A stretch of DNA of 64,000 nt from Rhabditoides inermis (taxonomy: Eukaryota > Nematoda > Chromadorea > Rhabditida > Rhabditidae): the NCBI GenBank assembly GCA_963966185.1, contig CAWZYM010000221.1, positions 1-64,000 of the forward strand, in the 5' to 3' direction. Below are positions 49,369 through 57,787 of this stretch, in pieces. Numbering within the stretch: position 1 is the first letter of the stretch; the number at the start of each line of letters is the position of its first letter. The position numbers and the translations under genes were made by a program. The notes under the pieces are model-generated. The model did no database searches, was not told where the DNA came from, and worked only from the letters and a program-made list of their open reading frames with translations.

Positions 49369-49877
49369 GTGGGTGAGCACACAGGCACAGCCAGCAGCTA
49401 CTATGATCAGAACAATTGTAGAGATTGCAAACACAATAGCGAGTGTCTTCATCAACTCGGCTTCCACCTTGAACTGCTCGAACTTGACGACCTCAGTGGA
49501 GATCACACCCACTGGAATAATTGTTTTATTTTAATTCTATTCTGATTTACTCACGCATCTCCTGCACGCTGTCCAGTCTGTCCATCATCTCCGCATGGTG
49601 GTTCTCTAAGCCATTCTTGATATCCCTCTCCATCTCGTGAGTGATGACATTTGAGCACATGGTGTCGAGATTTCGGAACCGCGGACACACGCAAGCGCCA
49701 TTCGTCCAGTTACCCCTACCATACATATGTTCATTGATAAACTTTTTCGACTTACGAAGCTGGCTTGATGCAGGAGAGAGGGGACGTACAGGGGGGATCG
49801 CAGTCATTCGAGTGAATCCAGCGCGTCTGTCCGACTGCGGTGCGGATAATTAGGAATAACATTATGAGATGGCGCAT
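49336..49877 (-). CDS. Spliced EGF-like single-pass membrane protein
   Basis: Three exons on the minus strand: 49756-49877, 49555-49715 and 49336-49511. The introns are 40 and 43 nt (donors GTAAGT and GTGAGT, acceptors GGTAG and TTCCAG). The joined length is 459 nt, an exact multiple of three, giving 152 residues. The N-terminus is a signal peptide (hydrophobic MLFLII, likely cut after AVG). Six cysteines follow with spacing C-x3-C-x5-C-x12-C-x-C-x9-C, an EGF-like pattern, and an N-W-T glycosylation site lies between cysteines 3 and 4. Next come a charged helical stalk, one membrane segment (IVFAISTIVLIIVAAG) and a short basic tail (RLQRRRH). It could display a ligand on a cell or virion membrane. 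I do not recognise a named homologue. Confidence 0.72.
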
Positions 49878-49918
49878 TGTTGATTTTCCTTCCGCGCTAG
49901 ACGGCTGTTGAGTGGAAA

Positions 49919-50860
49919 ATGAAAAGTTTTCGCAAATTTCGTCTTGTGCCACATGTCGATTCCGCCCCGCATTCAGAAAGGAGTGACATTTTGAATCAGG
50001 CGCGCACTTCCCGAGATTCTGTGCTAGATAAGAAGCGTATATCTATTGATGAGAAGCGTAATTTGTTCAATGATTTGATGACGCGATTTCTTGATTTGCA
50101 ATCGAAAATGGAAGCCGAGGAAGCGGCTGAGCGGAATACCGGGCCCATACCACACAACCCAAACACTAGTGTGGTTATGTCATTAAATACTAGAACTCCG
50201 CTTCCTGTTGAGATTCCATTGAAGAGAGTGACTAATAGAAAGAAAACGATAGTGGGGAGTAGCGTGGAGAGCGTGTTGCCCGGGGATCCGCCGCTCCCCC
50301 CTCCACCTGTGATGATACCTGTGGGCAATCCGTCGCGTAAAAGAAAAGCCAGCAGTTTTGAGAGTGAGATTGCTAATAAGAAGCGTTCGGTGGCTGATCC
50401 TGATATTGAGGTTGCACCTATTATCGTGGAAACGAGTAACGTTGATGTTAAAAAGGCGAGGAAGCGGAGTGCTGATTCTAGTGATAGTAAAAATGGCAAG
50501 CGACTCAAATCTAGTATAGACTCACCTGCTACGAACTGGCAGCATTATACTAGTGTGAAACGTGGTTCGAAGAGAGTGTCTACAACCGATCGTGCTGATG
50601 GGAAGCGACTGAAGGAGAGCTACGATTCGCCCGCTGTGAACTGGCAACACTATACCAACTCGAGACGTGACACTAAACGTTCAAGTTCTATCCTCCCTTC
50701 GCGTCCTGAGGATACTGGCACCCACGTCTCAAACGACAGCGATTCTAAACGTCAAAAGACGCGACACGACGAAGATGCGACGGCGTCCGCCGCTCAGCAA
50801 GGGATGGGCACGAAAAGTTACAATAGATTGCGTATTATTACTTGGAAGTCAGTGTTGTAA
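49919..50860 (+). CDS. Basic proline-rich protein with internal repeats
   Basis: 313 residues from the ATG at 49919, ending 11 bp before the integrase start. A helical N-terminal part (about 25-72) is followed by a proline run (124-130) and a long lysine/arginine-rich disordered half with several KKR/KRK clusters. Two repeats 35 residues apart share GKRLKxSxDSPAxNWQHYT (193-211 and 228-246). A nuclear or DNA-condensing, core-type role is plausible from charge and from its place before the integrase, but no family is recognised. Confidence 0.7.
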   Translation: MKSFRKFRLVPHVDSAPHSERSDILNQARTSRDSVLDKKRISIDEKRNLFNDLMTRFLDLQSKMEAEEAAERNTGPIPHNPNTSVVMSLNTRTPLPVEIPLKRVTNRKKTIVGSSVESVLPGDPPLPPPPVMIPVGNPSRKRKASSFESEIANKKRSVADPDIEVAPIIVETSNVDVKKARKRSADSSDSKNGKRLKSSIDSPATNWQHYTSVKRGSKRVSTTDRADGKRLKESYDSPAVNWQHYTNSRRDTKRSSSILPSRPEDTGTHVSNDSDSKRQKTRHDEDATASAAQQGMGTKSYNRLRIITWKSVL

Positions 50861-50871
50861 CTTTACCGACC

Positions 50872-51966
50872 ATGACTGGTCCCTTCTCCAAATTATTGAA
50901 AAGTATTTATTGCGATCCCTCGAATTCTGCTTCCTTTTCCTCTGTCCAAGGACTGTACCGTGCCGCCCGTAACCGTGATAAACGAGTGCAGCTGACTCAT
51001 ATTCGAGAATTTCTCAGAAAACAAAATGCATACACTTTACACGTCACACCCCGTATTCATTTCCCCAGACAGAAGATTACTGCACCTTGGATAGGGCACT
51101 CTCTTCACGCCGACTTATGTGATATGAGTTATTATGAGAAACACAACAATGGAATGCGTTTCATCTCTGTTGTTATAGATGTCTATAGTCGCAAAATATG
51201 GGCGATTCCTATTCCCAACAAAACAGCCGATTCCGTTTATGATGCATTAAGACCTATACTTCTAGAGTTATGTCCTAGTAAACTATGTACAGACGAAGGT
51301 ACCGAGTATTATAACAGTAAATTAGCGGGCCTACTACAAGAACTGCACATAAACCACTTTTCTACTCATTCTGGGGTGAAAGCTAGTATCGCGGAGAGAG
51401 CAATTTTGTCGCTTAAGAGAAAGTTATTCAGATACATGTCCTCGGCGAATACACAAAAATGGTTGTCTGTTCTTGATAAGATAGTGACGTCTTTGAATAA
51501 TCGAGTGAATAGAGGTATCGGCCGCGCGCCAAACAGCGTAGCCGATGGTGATTTCAAAGAGCCGCCACGAAAAGCGGCCGAGAAAGTGCGTCATAAGTTT
51601 GAGGTTGGACAAAGTGTGCGGGTGTCTAAAATTAAGAATATCTTTACAAGAGGTTTTCTACCTCGTTTCAGTGAACAATATTATTTCATTAAAAATATAC
51701 AAGATTCTAAAAAGCCAGCGATATTCACTCTCATTGACTACAAAGGACACGAGGTAGAGGGTAACTTTTATAAAGAAGATTTGATAAGAGCAGAAAACGA
51801 CGGCGTGTATCGAGTAGAGAAAGTATTGGGAAAGCGTAAACGTGGTCACAAAATGCAAATACAAATTAAATGGCTTGGTTATGAGGAACTTACGTGGGAG
51901 AATCTGTCGGGTCTCGTTCAGTTCGACAATAGTTTTGATATTGACTCAGTACCCTGGGTGAAGTGA
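50872..51966 (+). CDS. Retrovirus-type integrase with chromodomain
   Basis: 364 residues. The N-terminal helical region (YCDPSNSASF...GLYRAA) is typical of Polinton integrases. The rve core has catalytic D81 (HADLCDM), D141 (TDEGTEYYN) and E175 (AERAIL). An SH3-like C-terminal region follows, and then a chromodomain (about 310-355: YRVEKVLGKR ... IKWLGYEELTWEN). It joins the element's ends to target DNA; chromodomains in other integrases steer insertion toward marked chromatin. I start at the ATG at 50872, upstream of the conserved region. The stop codon abuts the stop of the convergent ATPase gene. Confidence 0.95.
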   Translation: MTGPFSKLLKSIYCDPSNSASFSSVQGLYRAARNRDKRVQLTHIREFLRKQNAYTLHVTPRIHFPRQKITAPWIGHSLHADLCDMSYYEKHNNGMRFISVVIDVYSRKIWAIPIPNKTADSVYDALRPILLELCPSKLCTDEGTEYYNSKLAGLLQELHINHFSTHSGVKASIAERAILSLKRKLFRYMSSANTQKWLSVLDKIVTSLNNRVNRGIGRAPNSVADGDFKEPPRKAAEKVRHKFEVGQSVRVSKIKNIFTRGFLPRFSEQYYFIKNIQDSKKPAIFTLIDYKGHEVEGNFYKEDLIRAENDGVYRVEKVLGKRKRGHKMQIQIKWLGYEELTWENLSGLVQFDNSFDIDSVPWVK

Positions 51967-52578
51967 CTATTTTCGTGGCACGTAGACAATCGGCTCCTCA
52001 TCAAACATATTCGTTATGACTCGACAGTCGTCTGGCGTGGACTGAGCGAGATCAATCAATAGGTGGGAGTAGTTGCGTGCCGCCATCGCATCCTCATAGG
52101 CGTCGCATAGAAATCGGCCGTTGGTGGGATAGAGTTGCTTAGCTAGATTTCTAATTGTCAGTTTATCAGATACCATGTTTGTCAAAACTATGTATGTACT
52201 ATTGATCCGTGCACATCTGTTACTCCCAAAAAGTTCCTGCGATAAAAAGATAATGCTTGTGTTATAATGGTGAGCGACTCTAGTGTATAAATCGTTCAAA
52301 AGAGATGAGTTTTCCTTAAAATATGAAAGCAAATCGTCTAATATCAGCAATTTGTGTTTACGATTATCGAGTTCTTCTAAATCTATCATTCCTTCGACGA
52401 ATCGCACGCCCTCCGGTCTTTCCTGAGGCACTATGCCCACACAGTAGATCACCTCATCGATCGGCGTATCAAAAAGGGAGTCTCTTCTCTCAATAATCTC
52501 TCTAATGAGTGTCGATTTACCACTCATTGTCGGTCCGTTTATGGAGCAAGTGAGAGGGCATTTGAATTGAAACGGCAT
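51967..52578 (-). CDS. Genome-packaging ATPase (A32/FtsK-HerA type)
   Basis: 203 residues, the usual size for Polinton packaging ATPases. Walker A is GPTMSGKST (residues 15-23) and Walker B is LLILDD (77-82). The LSQELF stretch after it sits where these ATPases have their sensor asparagine/glutamine. It is predicted to pump the replicated genome into the capsid. It is divergently transcribed from the penton gene and convergent with the integrase, with no base between the two stop codons. Confidence 0.93.
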   Translation of the reverse strand: MPFQFKCPLTCSINGPTMSGKSTLIREIIERRDSLFDTPIDEVIYCVGIVPQERPEGVRFVEGMIDLEELDNRKHKLLILDDLLSYFKENSSLLNDLYTRVAHHYNTSIIFLSQELFGSNRCARINSTYIVLTNMVSDKLTIRNLAKQLYPTNGRFLCDAYEDAMAARNYSHLLIDLAQSTPDDCRVITNMFDEEPIVYVPRK

Positions 52579-52872
52579 TGCGCAACCGAGACACTAGCAC
52601 GACTGACTGGTCCCTATGACGTCATGATGAGTCATCATTGCATACAGTCTCGGGAGAGGCGAGCGCGGAGGAGGAGGTGTGCGGAGAAGTCGGAGACGAT
52701 GAGGAGGAGAGTGGCGAGGAGAAGAATGCCCCCACCCCTAGCATTTGAGCGAGGTATTTTACTACTCACCATTGTTGACCGGTGTGTAGACATTGCTATA
52801 ATTGTTGTTTATCTTATCGGATAAACGTCTTTATCGATCAGTGTTTGGTTTGTAGTGATTGTAATAGGTTGT
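52579..52872. promoter_or_regulatory. Divergent promoter region with CRE and AP-1 palindromes
   Basis: 294 bp between the ATPase (-) and penton (+) starts. It holds TGACGTCA (52617-52624) directly followed by the 13-bp palindrome TGATGAGTCATCA (52625-52637), which contains TGAGTCA. These are consensus sites for host bZIP factors (CREB/ATF and AP-1). Arginine-rich open frames here are not credible. Confidence 0.45.
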
Positions 52873-54156
52873 ATGGAACCCTCCCAATTTTACGTGACTT
52901 TAGTCAGTAACGTGACATCTGACGCTGGTAATACCATTTCTGATTTTACTACGTATCTCCCATCTTCATTAAATTTACAACGTGGAAATTATACAGTCGG
53001 TTTATCTGAGATTATATTTACCAACTCGTATAACAATTTGAGACATGATTCGTATTATAAAATACATAGAGGTAGCGTTGCTGAGAAGGTTGTGGTGCCA
53101 GCCGGTAGTTATAACGGCCCGAATGAAATGGTTCGCGTTTTGAATATTTTGAAGCCCACTAGAAAGAAGCGTGATCTAGACTATGGTAGCGGTCTTAGCG
53201 ATCCAACTGACTATGGATTATCTACTGAGAAGACGGAAGCGTCAGGGGTGCCCGAAGCGAATGCGGCTACCGTGAAGCTAGGCGAAAGTGCAGATGCCGC
53301 AAATGCATTATTAGAGGCTGAGAAGAAGAGAGAAAAGCAGGTGCTTGCTCTCAAAAAACAAGAAAAAGCTGCAGCGGATGCTTCCGCACTGAAAAAGCGA
53401 CAAGAGGAGGAGACAGCCGCATCTCTATTAAGGAGAAAGGAAGAGGAGAAGGCAGCAGCCGCCGCACTTGCCCTAAAAATGCAACAAGACGAAGATGAGA
53501 GAGCAGCCGCCGCTCTGCAGCAGGAATTGGATGAGGAGGAGGAGGCGACTGTTCAAGCAGAGAACCCGGGCGGGCAGTCACCTCGCCCTCATGATACCAC
53601 TCTCTCAGTGGTCGCGCCTGCTCCCGTTGCTGCCGCGTTGACACACACTGAAACGATCACACCTGCTCCTCCCTCCAACACTCGCTCGACTGGTGTCTCT
53701 TTGAAGAGAGCACGACTGTCAGATGCGGAGGAACCTTTGTTCGCATACAGTCCCGAATATGATCGTATAGTCGTCAATATAAGTGATATTAGTGGTCTGG
53801 AATTATCACAGGATCTGGCATACATTTTAGGATTTGACCAACTTATGATAAGTGAGAGTTGTCTAGCACCCAACAGTATCAATTACAGAGGCAACTCATC
53901 CGCTTTGTATGTTTATTCCGATGTATGTGCCCACTCTGTTATTGGTAATCGTAAGGCTGAAATACTGCGAATAGTTCCGAATACAGGAAAGTTTGGTCAG
54001 GTTGTGAGCTACAACTATAACCCAATACGGTACTTTCCAATTCGCGATCCGCATATCAGTTCTATTAGAATATCGATAAGAGATGAGTTGGGTGAACTGA
54101 TACCGTTTCAATTTGGCACCATCGTAATTGTATTGCATTTTGCACAGAAAATATAG
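52873..54156 (+). CDS. Penton-like minor capsid protein with long insert
   Basis: 427 residues from the ATG at 52873. Residues 4-98 (FYVTLVSNVTSDAGNTISDF ... YNGPNEMVRVL) and about 305-427 (YDRIVVNIS ... ILGFDQ ... LYVYSDVCAHSVIGN ... PIRDPHISSIRISIRDELGELIPF ... VIVLHF) form the two halves of the Maverick protein often taken as the minor capsid (penton, single jelly-roll). Between them is an insert of roughly 200 residues: an RKKR site, an Ala/Glu/Lys-rich coiled-coil-like stretch (about 139-229) and a Pro/Thr-rich linker. Penton assignment rests on family knowledge and position. Confidence 0.78.
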   Translation: MEPSQFYVTLVSNVTSDAGNTISDFTTYLPSSLNLQRGNYTVGLSEIIFTNSYNNLRHDSYYKIHRGSVAEKVVVPAGSYNGPNEMVRVLNILKPTRKKRDLDYGSGLSDPTDYGLSTEKTEASGVPEANAATVKLGESADAANALLEAEKKREKQVLALKKQEKAAADASALKKRQEEETAASLLRRKEEEKAAAAALALKMQQDEDERAAAALQQELDEEEEATVQAENPGGQSPRPHDTTLSVVAPAPVAAALTHTETITPAPPSNTRSTGVSLKRARLSDAEEPLFAYSPEYDRIVVNISDISGLELSQDLAYILGFDQLMISESCLAPNSINYRGNSSALYVYSDVCAHSVIGNRKAEILRIVPNTGKFGQVVSYNYNPIRYFPIRDPHISSIRISIRDELGELIPFQFGTIVIVLHFAQKI

Positions 54157-54201
54157 TTCATTGTACTTTTTGACTTCTCACAGAGTGGTTGTATTGCAAT
54201 T

Positions 54202-54636
54202 ATGTATCGCTCCGAATTAAATGTAGATAAATTAAATTGGGCTCATATGGTTGGCAGTCCGAATATGGTAGGCGGTTGGCACTCTGGCCGAGCGTACCAG
54301 AGAGGCTTTGGATTGGACACGTTTCTGTACAAAAACTTGCCTTCGTTTCTTCATGGTAAATTAGCTAAAAACGTGGGCGACGCTGGAATGAAGCTCATAG
54401 GCGACGCAGTGGTCGACACTGGTGTGCGAGTAGTGGGTGACGTGGTAAACGGTAATCCCGTGGGAGAGTCTATAGTAAGGAGAGGGAAGGATACCGTACG
54501 CAAAATGATTGGCGGGTCGAAAAAGAGGAAGCCTATTTCGAAGAGGTCCAAACCTACGGTCATTGGAGTTTACCCTGGAAAGGTGAAAGCTCATAGTAGT
54601 AAAAACGCTGGAGCTGACCGGTCGCTTTTCTTTTAA
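54202..54636 (+). CDS. pVI-like capsid protein with adenain-type cleavage sites
   Basis: 144 residues. After a short N-terminus comes M22-V-G-G25/W26. Then follow a glycine-rich stretch, an amphipathic helical middle (about 40-100: VGDAGMKLIGDAVVDTGVRV) and a second site, M102-I-G-G105/S106. The C-terminus is very basic (KKRKPISKRSKP) and ends in LFF. Both sites match the adenovirus protease consensus (M/I/L)-x-G-G/x. The design parallels adenovirus pVI, whose N-terminal peptide is removed by the viral protease, which here is encoded downstream. A pX-like core role is the alternative. Confidence 0.68.
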   Translation: MYRSELNVDKLNWAHMVGSPNMVGGWHSGRAYQRGFGLDTFLYKNLPSFLHGKLAKNVGDAGMKLIGDAVVDTGVRVVGDVVNGNPVGESIVRRGKDTVRKMIGGSKKRKPISKRSKPTVIGVYPGKVKAHSSKNAGADRSLFF

Positions 54637-54662
54637 TTACCTAAAATACGTCTGTTTATAAA

Positions 54663-56003
54663 ATAGCTAACCCTGATTCCGAGCCTTGCATACCATCTGA
54701 GATCTCATTATTCGCGACTCCACGGAGTCAGGTCGGGATTGTGAATAGCCGCTGGTGTGAGGTGTCTCCCAGTTGCGGCATCTCCCCCGGTGCGCCGATC
54801 GAGTTCAGATATAACAGCAGTCCTTTCTATCTGGCTTTGAATAAGAGTTATATTAGCGCTACTTTTGTTGTTCATGATTCGAAGGGCAACCCTATTCCTT
54901 CCGTAGGCAAAACGCCAAACGGCAATGCGATAAATGACGTGCAACCGAGTATCTCACTCTGTCAACTGATAGGCAAATCTCTTTTCAAGAGCATGACGTG
55001 CACATTGAATGGCGTGCAAATACACGAAAACTGCGCGCATAATTCTTTGAAGGAATATATGACAACCGAGTTTCTACTTCCTGAATCGGCTAAAGTACAA
55101 CATTGGGTGCAGCAGGTTATGTGAAAAGTACTGATTTTACTGAGAAAGATGTAGGCTATATCAAGATTCAAGAGAGCGAAAATGATTCAAAATGGCAAAC
55201 ATTGTCAAGTGATGGCCACTGTGGGATTGGATTTCTGGAACCAGAATCAGCTGCTTCTCAATTATATGACCTTGGGGCTCACACTCCACCCCGCATCTAG
55301 CTCCTATTGCCTCGAGCGCCGCGGTCTTCCCAGCGCAACCGAAACGTATACAATCAAACTGACTGAAGTGAAATTGTTTTTGCGTGAAGTTGAGCTAGAG
55401 GGAGCGACCGATTTGGCTATTCAAACTATGCTAAAATCAAGACAGTTGCTGCGTTATTATATGATCTCATCTCTCATGCGTACTCATCTCGTTACTGCCG
55501 GCCGTGTGGATACTGGAGATGTGCAGCTTTGGACCACTCACTGCCCTAGACGAATTCTCGTCGGTCTCATGTCTCCCAAAAGTCTACATGGCAGTTTCGA
55601 TGCCAACGCATACGAATTTGGAAACTATGGAGTGCAAGATATCAGTCTGAACATATGCAATCGACAAATTCCCAGCCGCGCTATGCGTCTGGATTATGAC
55701 AACGCCCTGTACACACAGCCTTTCGTGGATCTACAGGAGAGTCTGGGGTTTGCCCAAAATGGTGAATCAAATGGAGTCACTTACAAAATGTTTGGAAATG
55801 GATGGACGGTCTACTCTATGGAAGTTTCAAGTGCTGCGAATACCGACACATTTGAACTATTAAAACCTGGCAGCAGCTCACTCCGCATTTCATTCCGTAA
55901 GGAGGTGCCAGACGGTGGTGTGTACATTGTTGTCCTGGGACAATTTTCCACTCAACTAACCATCGACGAAAACAGAAACTGCACTGTTGATAGCGTCTTG
56001 TAA
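54663..56003 (+). pseudogene. Major capsid protein gene, damaged
   Basis: Product is the double jelly-roll (hexon-like) capsid protein of Polintons. Recognisable stretches are SEISLFATPRSQV and GAPIEF near the start, GLDFWNQNQLLLN in the middle, and RRILVGLMSP with NICNRQIPSRAM in the C-terminal half. Damage: no in-frame ATG precedes the conserved N-terminus. ATA at 54663 stands where a start would fit, and it overlaps a TATAAAATA (54657-54665) that could instead be a TATA box. One frame runs to a stop at 55122-55124, the reading then continues in another frame (about 55105-55200), and it returns to the first frame from about 55200 to 56003. Two indels of opposite sign explain this. Sequencing error in A-rich runs is possible. 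The protease gene starts 2 bp after the stop. Confidence 0.8.
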
Positions 56004-56005
56004 GC

Positions 56006-56458
56006 ATGGATACTTCAACTATCAATAGATTATGTTGCCAGATAATGGATAACACTTTTATTGGCGTATTTCCTTCCGATATGATACCTGTAAAACCCAA
56101 ATCTACATATTGTTTTGTTGTGAATGACTCGCCATCTACTCATAGTGGCACACACTGGTTTGCAGTGTATGTGCATAATACAACAGCATACTTTTTTGAC
56201 TCCTTCGGTAGACGCCCCAAAAACCCTAATATACTAAACTCATTAGCACATTGTGACCGCATCTATTACAATGCAGTGAAGCACCAATCGGTGCAGACAG
56301 TTGTGTGTGGGGGTTTTTGTATTTATGTGTTGTGTCAAATGTATAACAGAAAGACTTTTAAAGACATTGTAAACATGTTTTCTAAAATGCAGGGAGATGA
56401 CCAGTTTATTCGAAGATTTATGAAAGAACCGTTTAATTACGATATTCGTATGCTATAA
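56006..56458 (+). CDS. Adenain-like cysteine protease, copy 1
   Basis: 150 residues. The adenovirus-type catalytic set is readable: H50 (GTHWFAVYV), D65 (YFFDSFG) and C101 with preceding Q97 (SVQTVVCGGFC). Adenain itself uses His-Glu-Cys with a Gln in the oxyanion hole. It is predicted to mature capsid proteins, including the MVGG/W and MIGG/S sites in the pVI-like protein. It starts 2 bp after the capsid stop codon, so both are probably on one transcript. Confidence 0.92.
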   Translation: MDTSTINRLCCQIMDNTFIGVFPSDMIPVKPKSTYCFVVNDSPSTHSGTHWFAVYVHNTTAYFFDSFGRRPKNPNILNSLAHCDRIYYNAVKHQSVQTVVCGGFCIYVLCQMYNRKTFKDIVNMFSKMQGDDQFIRRFMKEPFNYDIRML

Positions 56459-56601
56459 ATACATGATTGTACGGTTTTGTGTTTGTGATGAAAGGGGAAA
56501 GGTGATGAATAGGTGCTAATGAGTATACAACACATGTGCTTAGGGTATTCGTCACATATGCTGATTACTATCAGCTCAAGTGCTGATAAGCTATTAGCAC
56601 G
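56459..56601 (+). other. Intergenic region with conserved inverted repeat
   Basis: TATCAGC (56569-56575), 6-nt loop, GCTGATA (56582-56588). The structure, and a nearby CACATGTGCTTA/GTATTCGTCACAT block, are kept in the second copy, suggesting a 3'-end or regulatory role between convergent genes. Confidence 0.4.
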
Positions 56602-56871
56602 TTAATTCGCATTACTTGTGACATCTCTTACATTGAAATACAGAGACAATAGTTCGGGTTTCCCTTCTACGGACTGAAGCATTGCGTGTGAGCGTCTCAC
56701 ATGCACTACAAATTGAGAACCTGAGTTCATTTGTATGGAAAACAGCGGTCGAATGCGTGCTTGTCGAATTTTCAGCCACTTCTTGAGTACCAGTTGAAAT
56801 AAACACTTCAACATAGTCCTCGTTAGGCGGAGAGGATTTAGACGAACCAACCATTCTGTGACAGTACACAT
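56602..56871 (-). CDS. Small minus-strand gene, copy 1 (uncertain)
   Basis: An 89-codon frame (MCTVTEWLVRL ... NVRDVTSNAN) and an overlapping frame (56612-56854) are both open here and in the second copy. Comparing the copies, most changes over the C-terminal half are silent in the 89-codon frame. In a short N-terminal part (EDYVEVF in the other frame) they are silent in the overlapping frame. No function recognised. Confidence 0.35.
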   Translation of the reverse strand: MCTVTEWLVRLNPLRLTRTMLKCLFQLVLKKWLKIRQARIRPLFSIQMNSGSQFVVHVRRSHAMLQSVEGKPELLSLYFNVRDVTSNAN

Positions 56872-56989
56872 GAAACAATGAAGTTAATTTATTATGTATA
56901 TCATTAGACACACATATTTCATGCTAGAAAAGCAGACAATGCAATTTCAAATAAAGAGATTTCATAGAAATTCAAGACACGTTACTATT

Positions 56990-57400
56990 TCATGGAAGGG
57001 AGGACTTGCTTTCTTCAGCTTCAATATCAATAAACAACTGTGCGGGTCGCACAAAGCGAGCAGGATCGAGATCGAGTAGTTCGTATGCCTGAACTCTTCC
57101 CGTTAACTGTTCGTTGAGTGTAGTACTCAAATCACTCCATGCCTTGTTCATGCGTGTAACATGCCGATGGAACATGATTCGAAGCCATCTTACATTCAAA
57201 TCTCCTTCAGATTTCAATATAGTTTCAATCATACGATGCTCGTCCAAAAACAGTTGCAGAGCACGATGAGCGGCGCCCACGCGGTAGTTATAGCTTGTTT
57301 GTATTTCAAATGCCTTTTCCGGGTCGACGCTGTTTTCAGAAGCCCACACTTCCACTTCAGTGGGATCTGCCGCAGACACAACCGCACTCGGGAGCGACAT
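56990..57400 (-). CDS. Helical protein of unknown function, 136 residues
   Basis: Start at the ATG at 57400, because the frame upstream is pure microsatellite. The protein is acidic at both ends and predicted helical in between (HRALQLFLDEHRMIETILKS ... RVQAYELLDLDP). No cysteines, membrane segment or known motif. A TATAAATA on the same strand lies about 30 bp upstream of the ATG. Only the first copy of the duplicated segment has this gene. Confidence 0.6.
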   Translation of the reverse strand: MSLPSAVVSAADPTEVEVWASENSVDPEKAFEIQTSYNYRVGAAHRALQLFLDEHRMIETILKSEGDLNVRWLRIMFHRHVTRMNKAWSDLSTTLNEQLTGRVQAYELLDLDPARFVRPAQLFIDIEAEESKSSLP

Positions 57401-57429
57401 AACAACAACTGATCGAAGAACCGTCAAAT

Positions 57430-57437
57430 TATTTATA
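57430..57437 (-). promoter_or_regulatory. TATA box
   Basis: TATAAATA on the minus strand, about 30 bp upstream of the ATG at 57400 and next to the ACACGC microsatellite. Confidence 0.5.
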
Positions 57438-57441
57438 CATT

Positions 57442-57717
57442 CACACACGCACACGCACACGCACACGCACACGCACACGCACACGCACACGCACACGCAC
57501 ACGCACACGCACACGCACACGCACACGCACACGCACACGCACACGCACACGCACACGCACACGCACACGCACACGCACACGCACACGCACACGCACACGC
57601 ACACGCACACGCACACGCACACGCACACGCACACGCACACGCACACGCACACGCACACGCACACGCACACGCACACGCACACGCACACGCACACGCACAC
57701 GCACACGCACACACACC
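57442..57717. repeat. ACACGC hexanucleotide microsatellite
   Basis: About 45 nearly perfect hexamers over 276 bp. They are open in several frames (Cys-Val, Ala-Cys, Arg-Val or His-Thr repeats), which I do not regard as proteins. A CT run follows at 57747-57773. Confidence 0.97.
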
Positions 57718-57787
57718 CGTACACCCACGATACATTATTATCACTACTCTCTCTCTCTCTCTCTCTCTCTCTCCCATCAGCCCCTTC

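Noticed and set aside
49996..50508. 170-codon minus-strand frame opposite the basic protein
   Set aside because: Antisense shadow of the 313-residue frame; leucine/serine-rich as expected from the complement of lysine/arginine codons.
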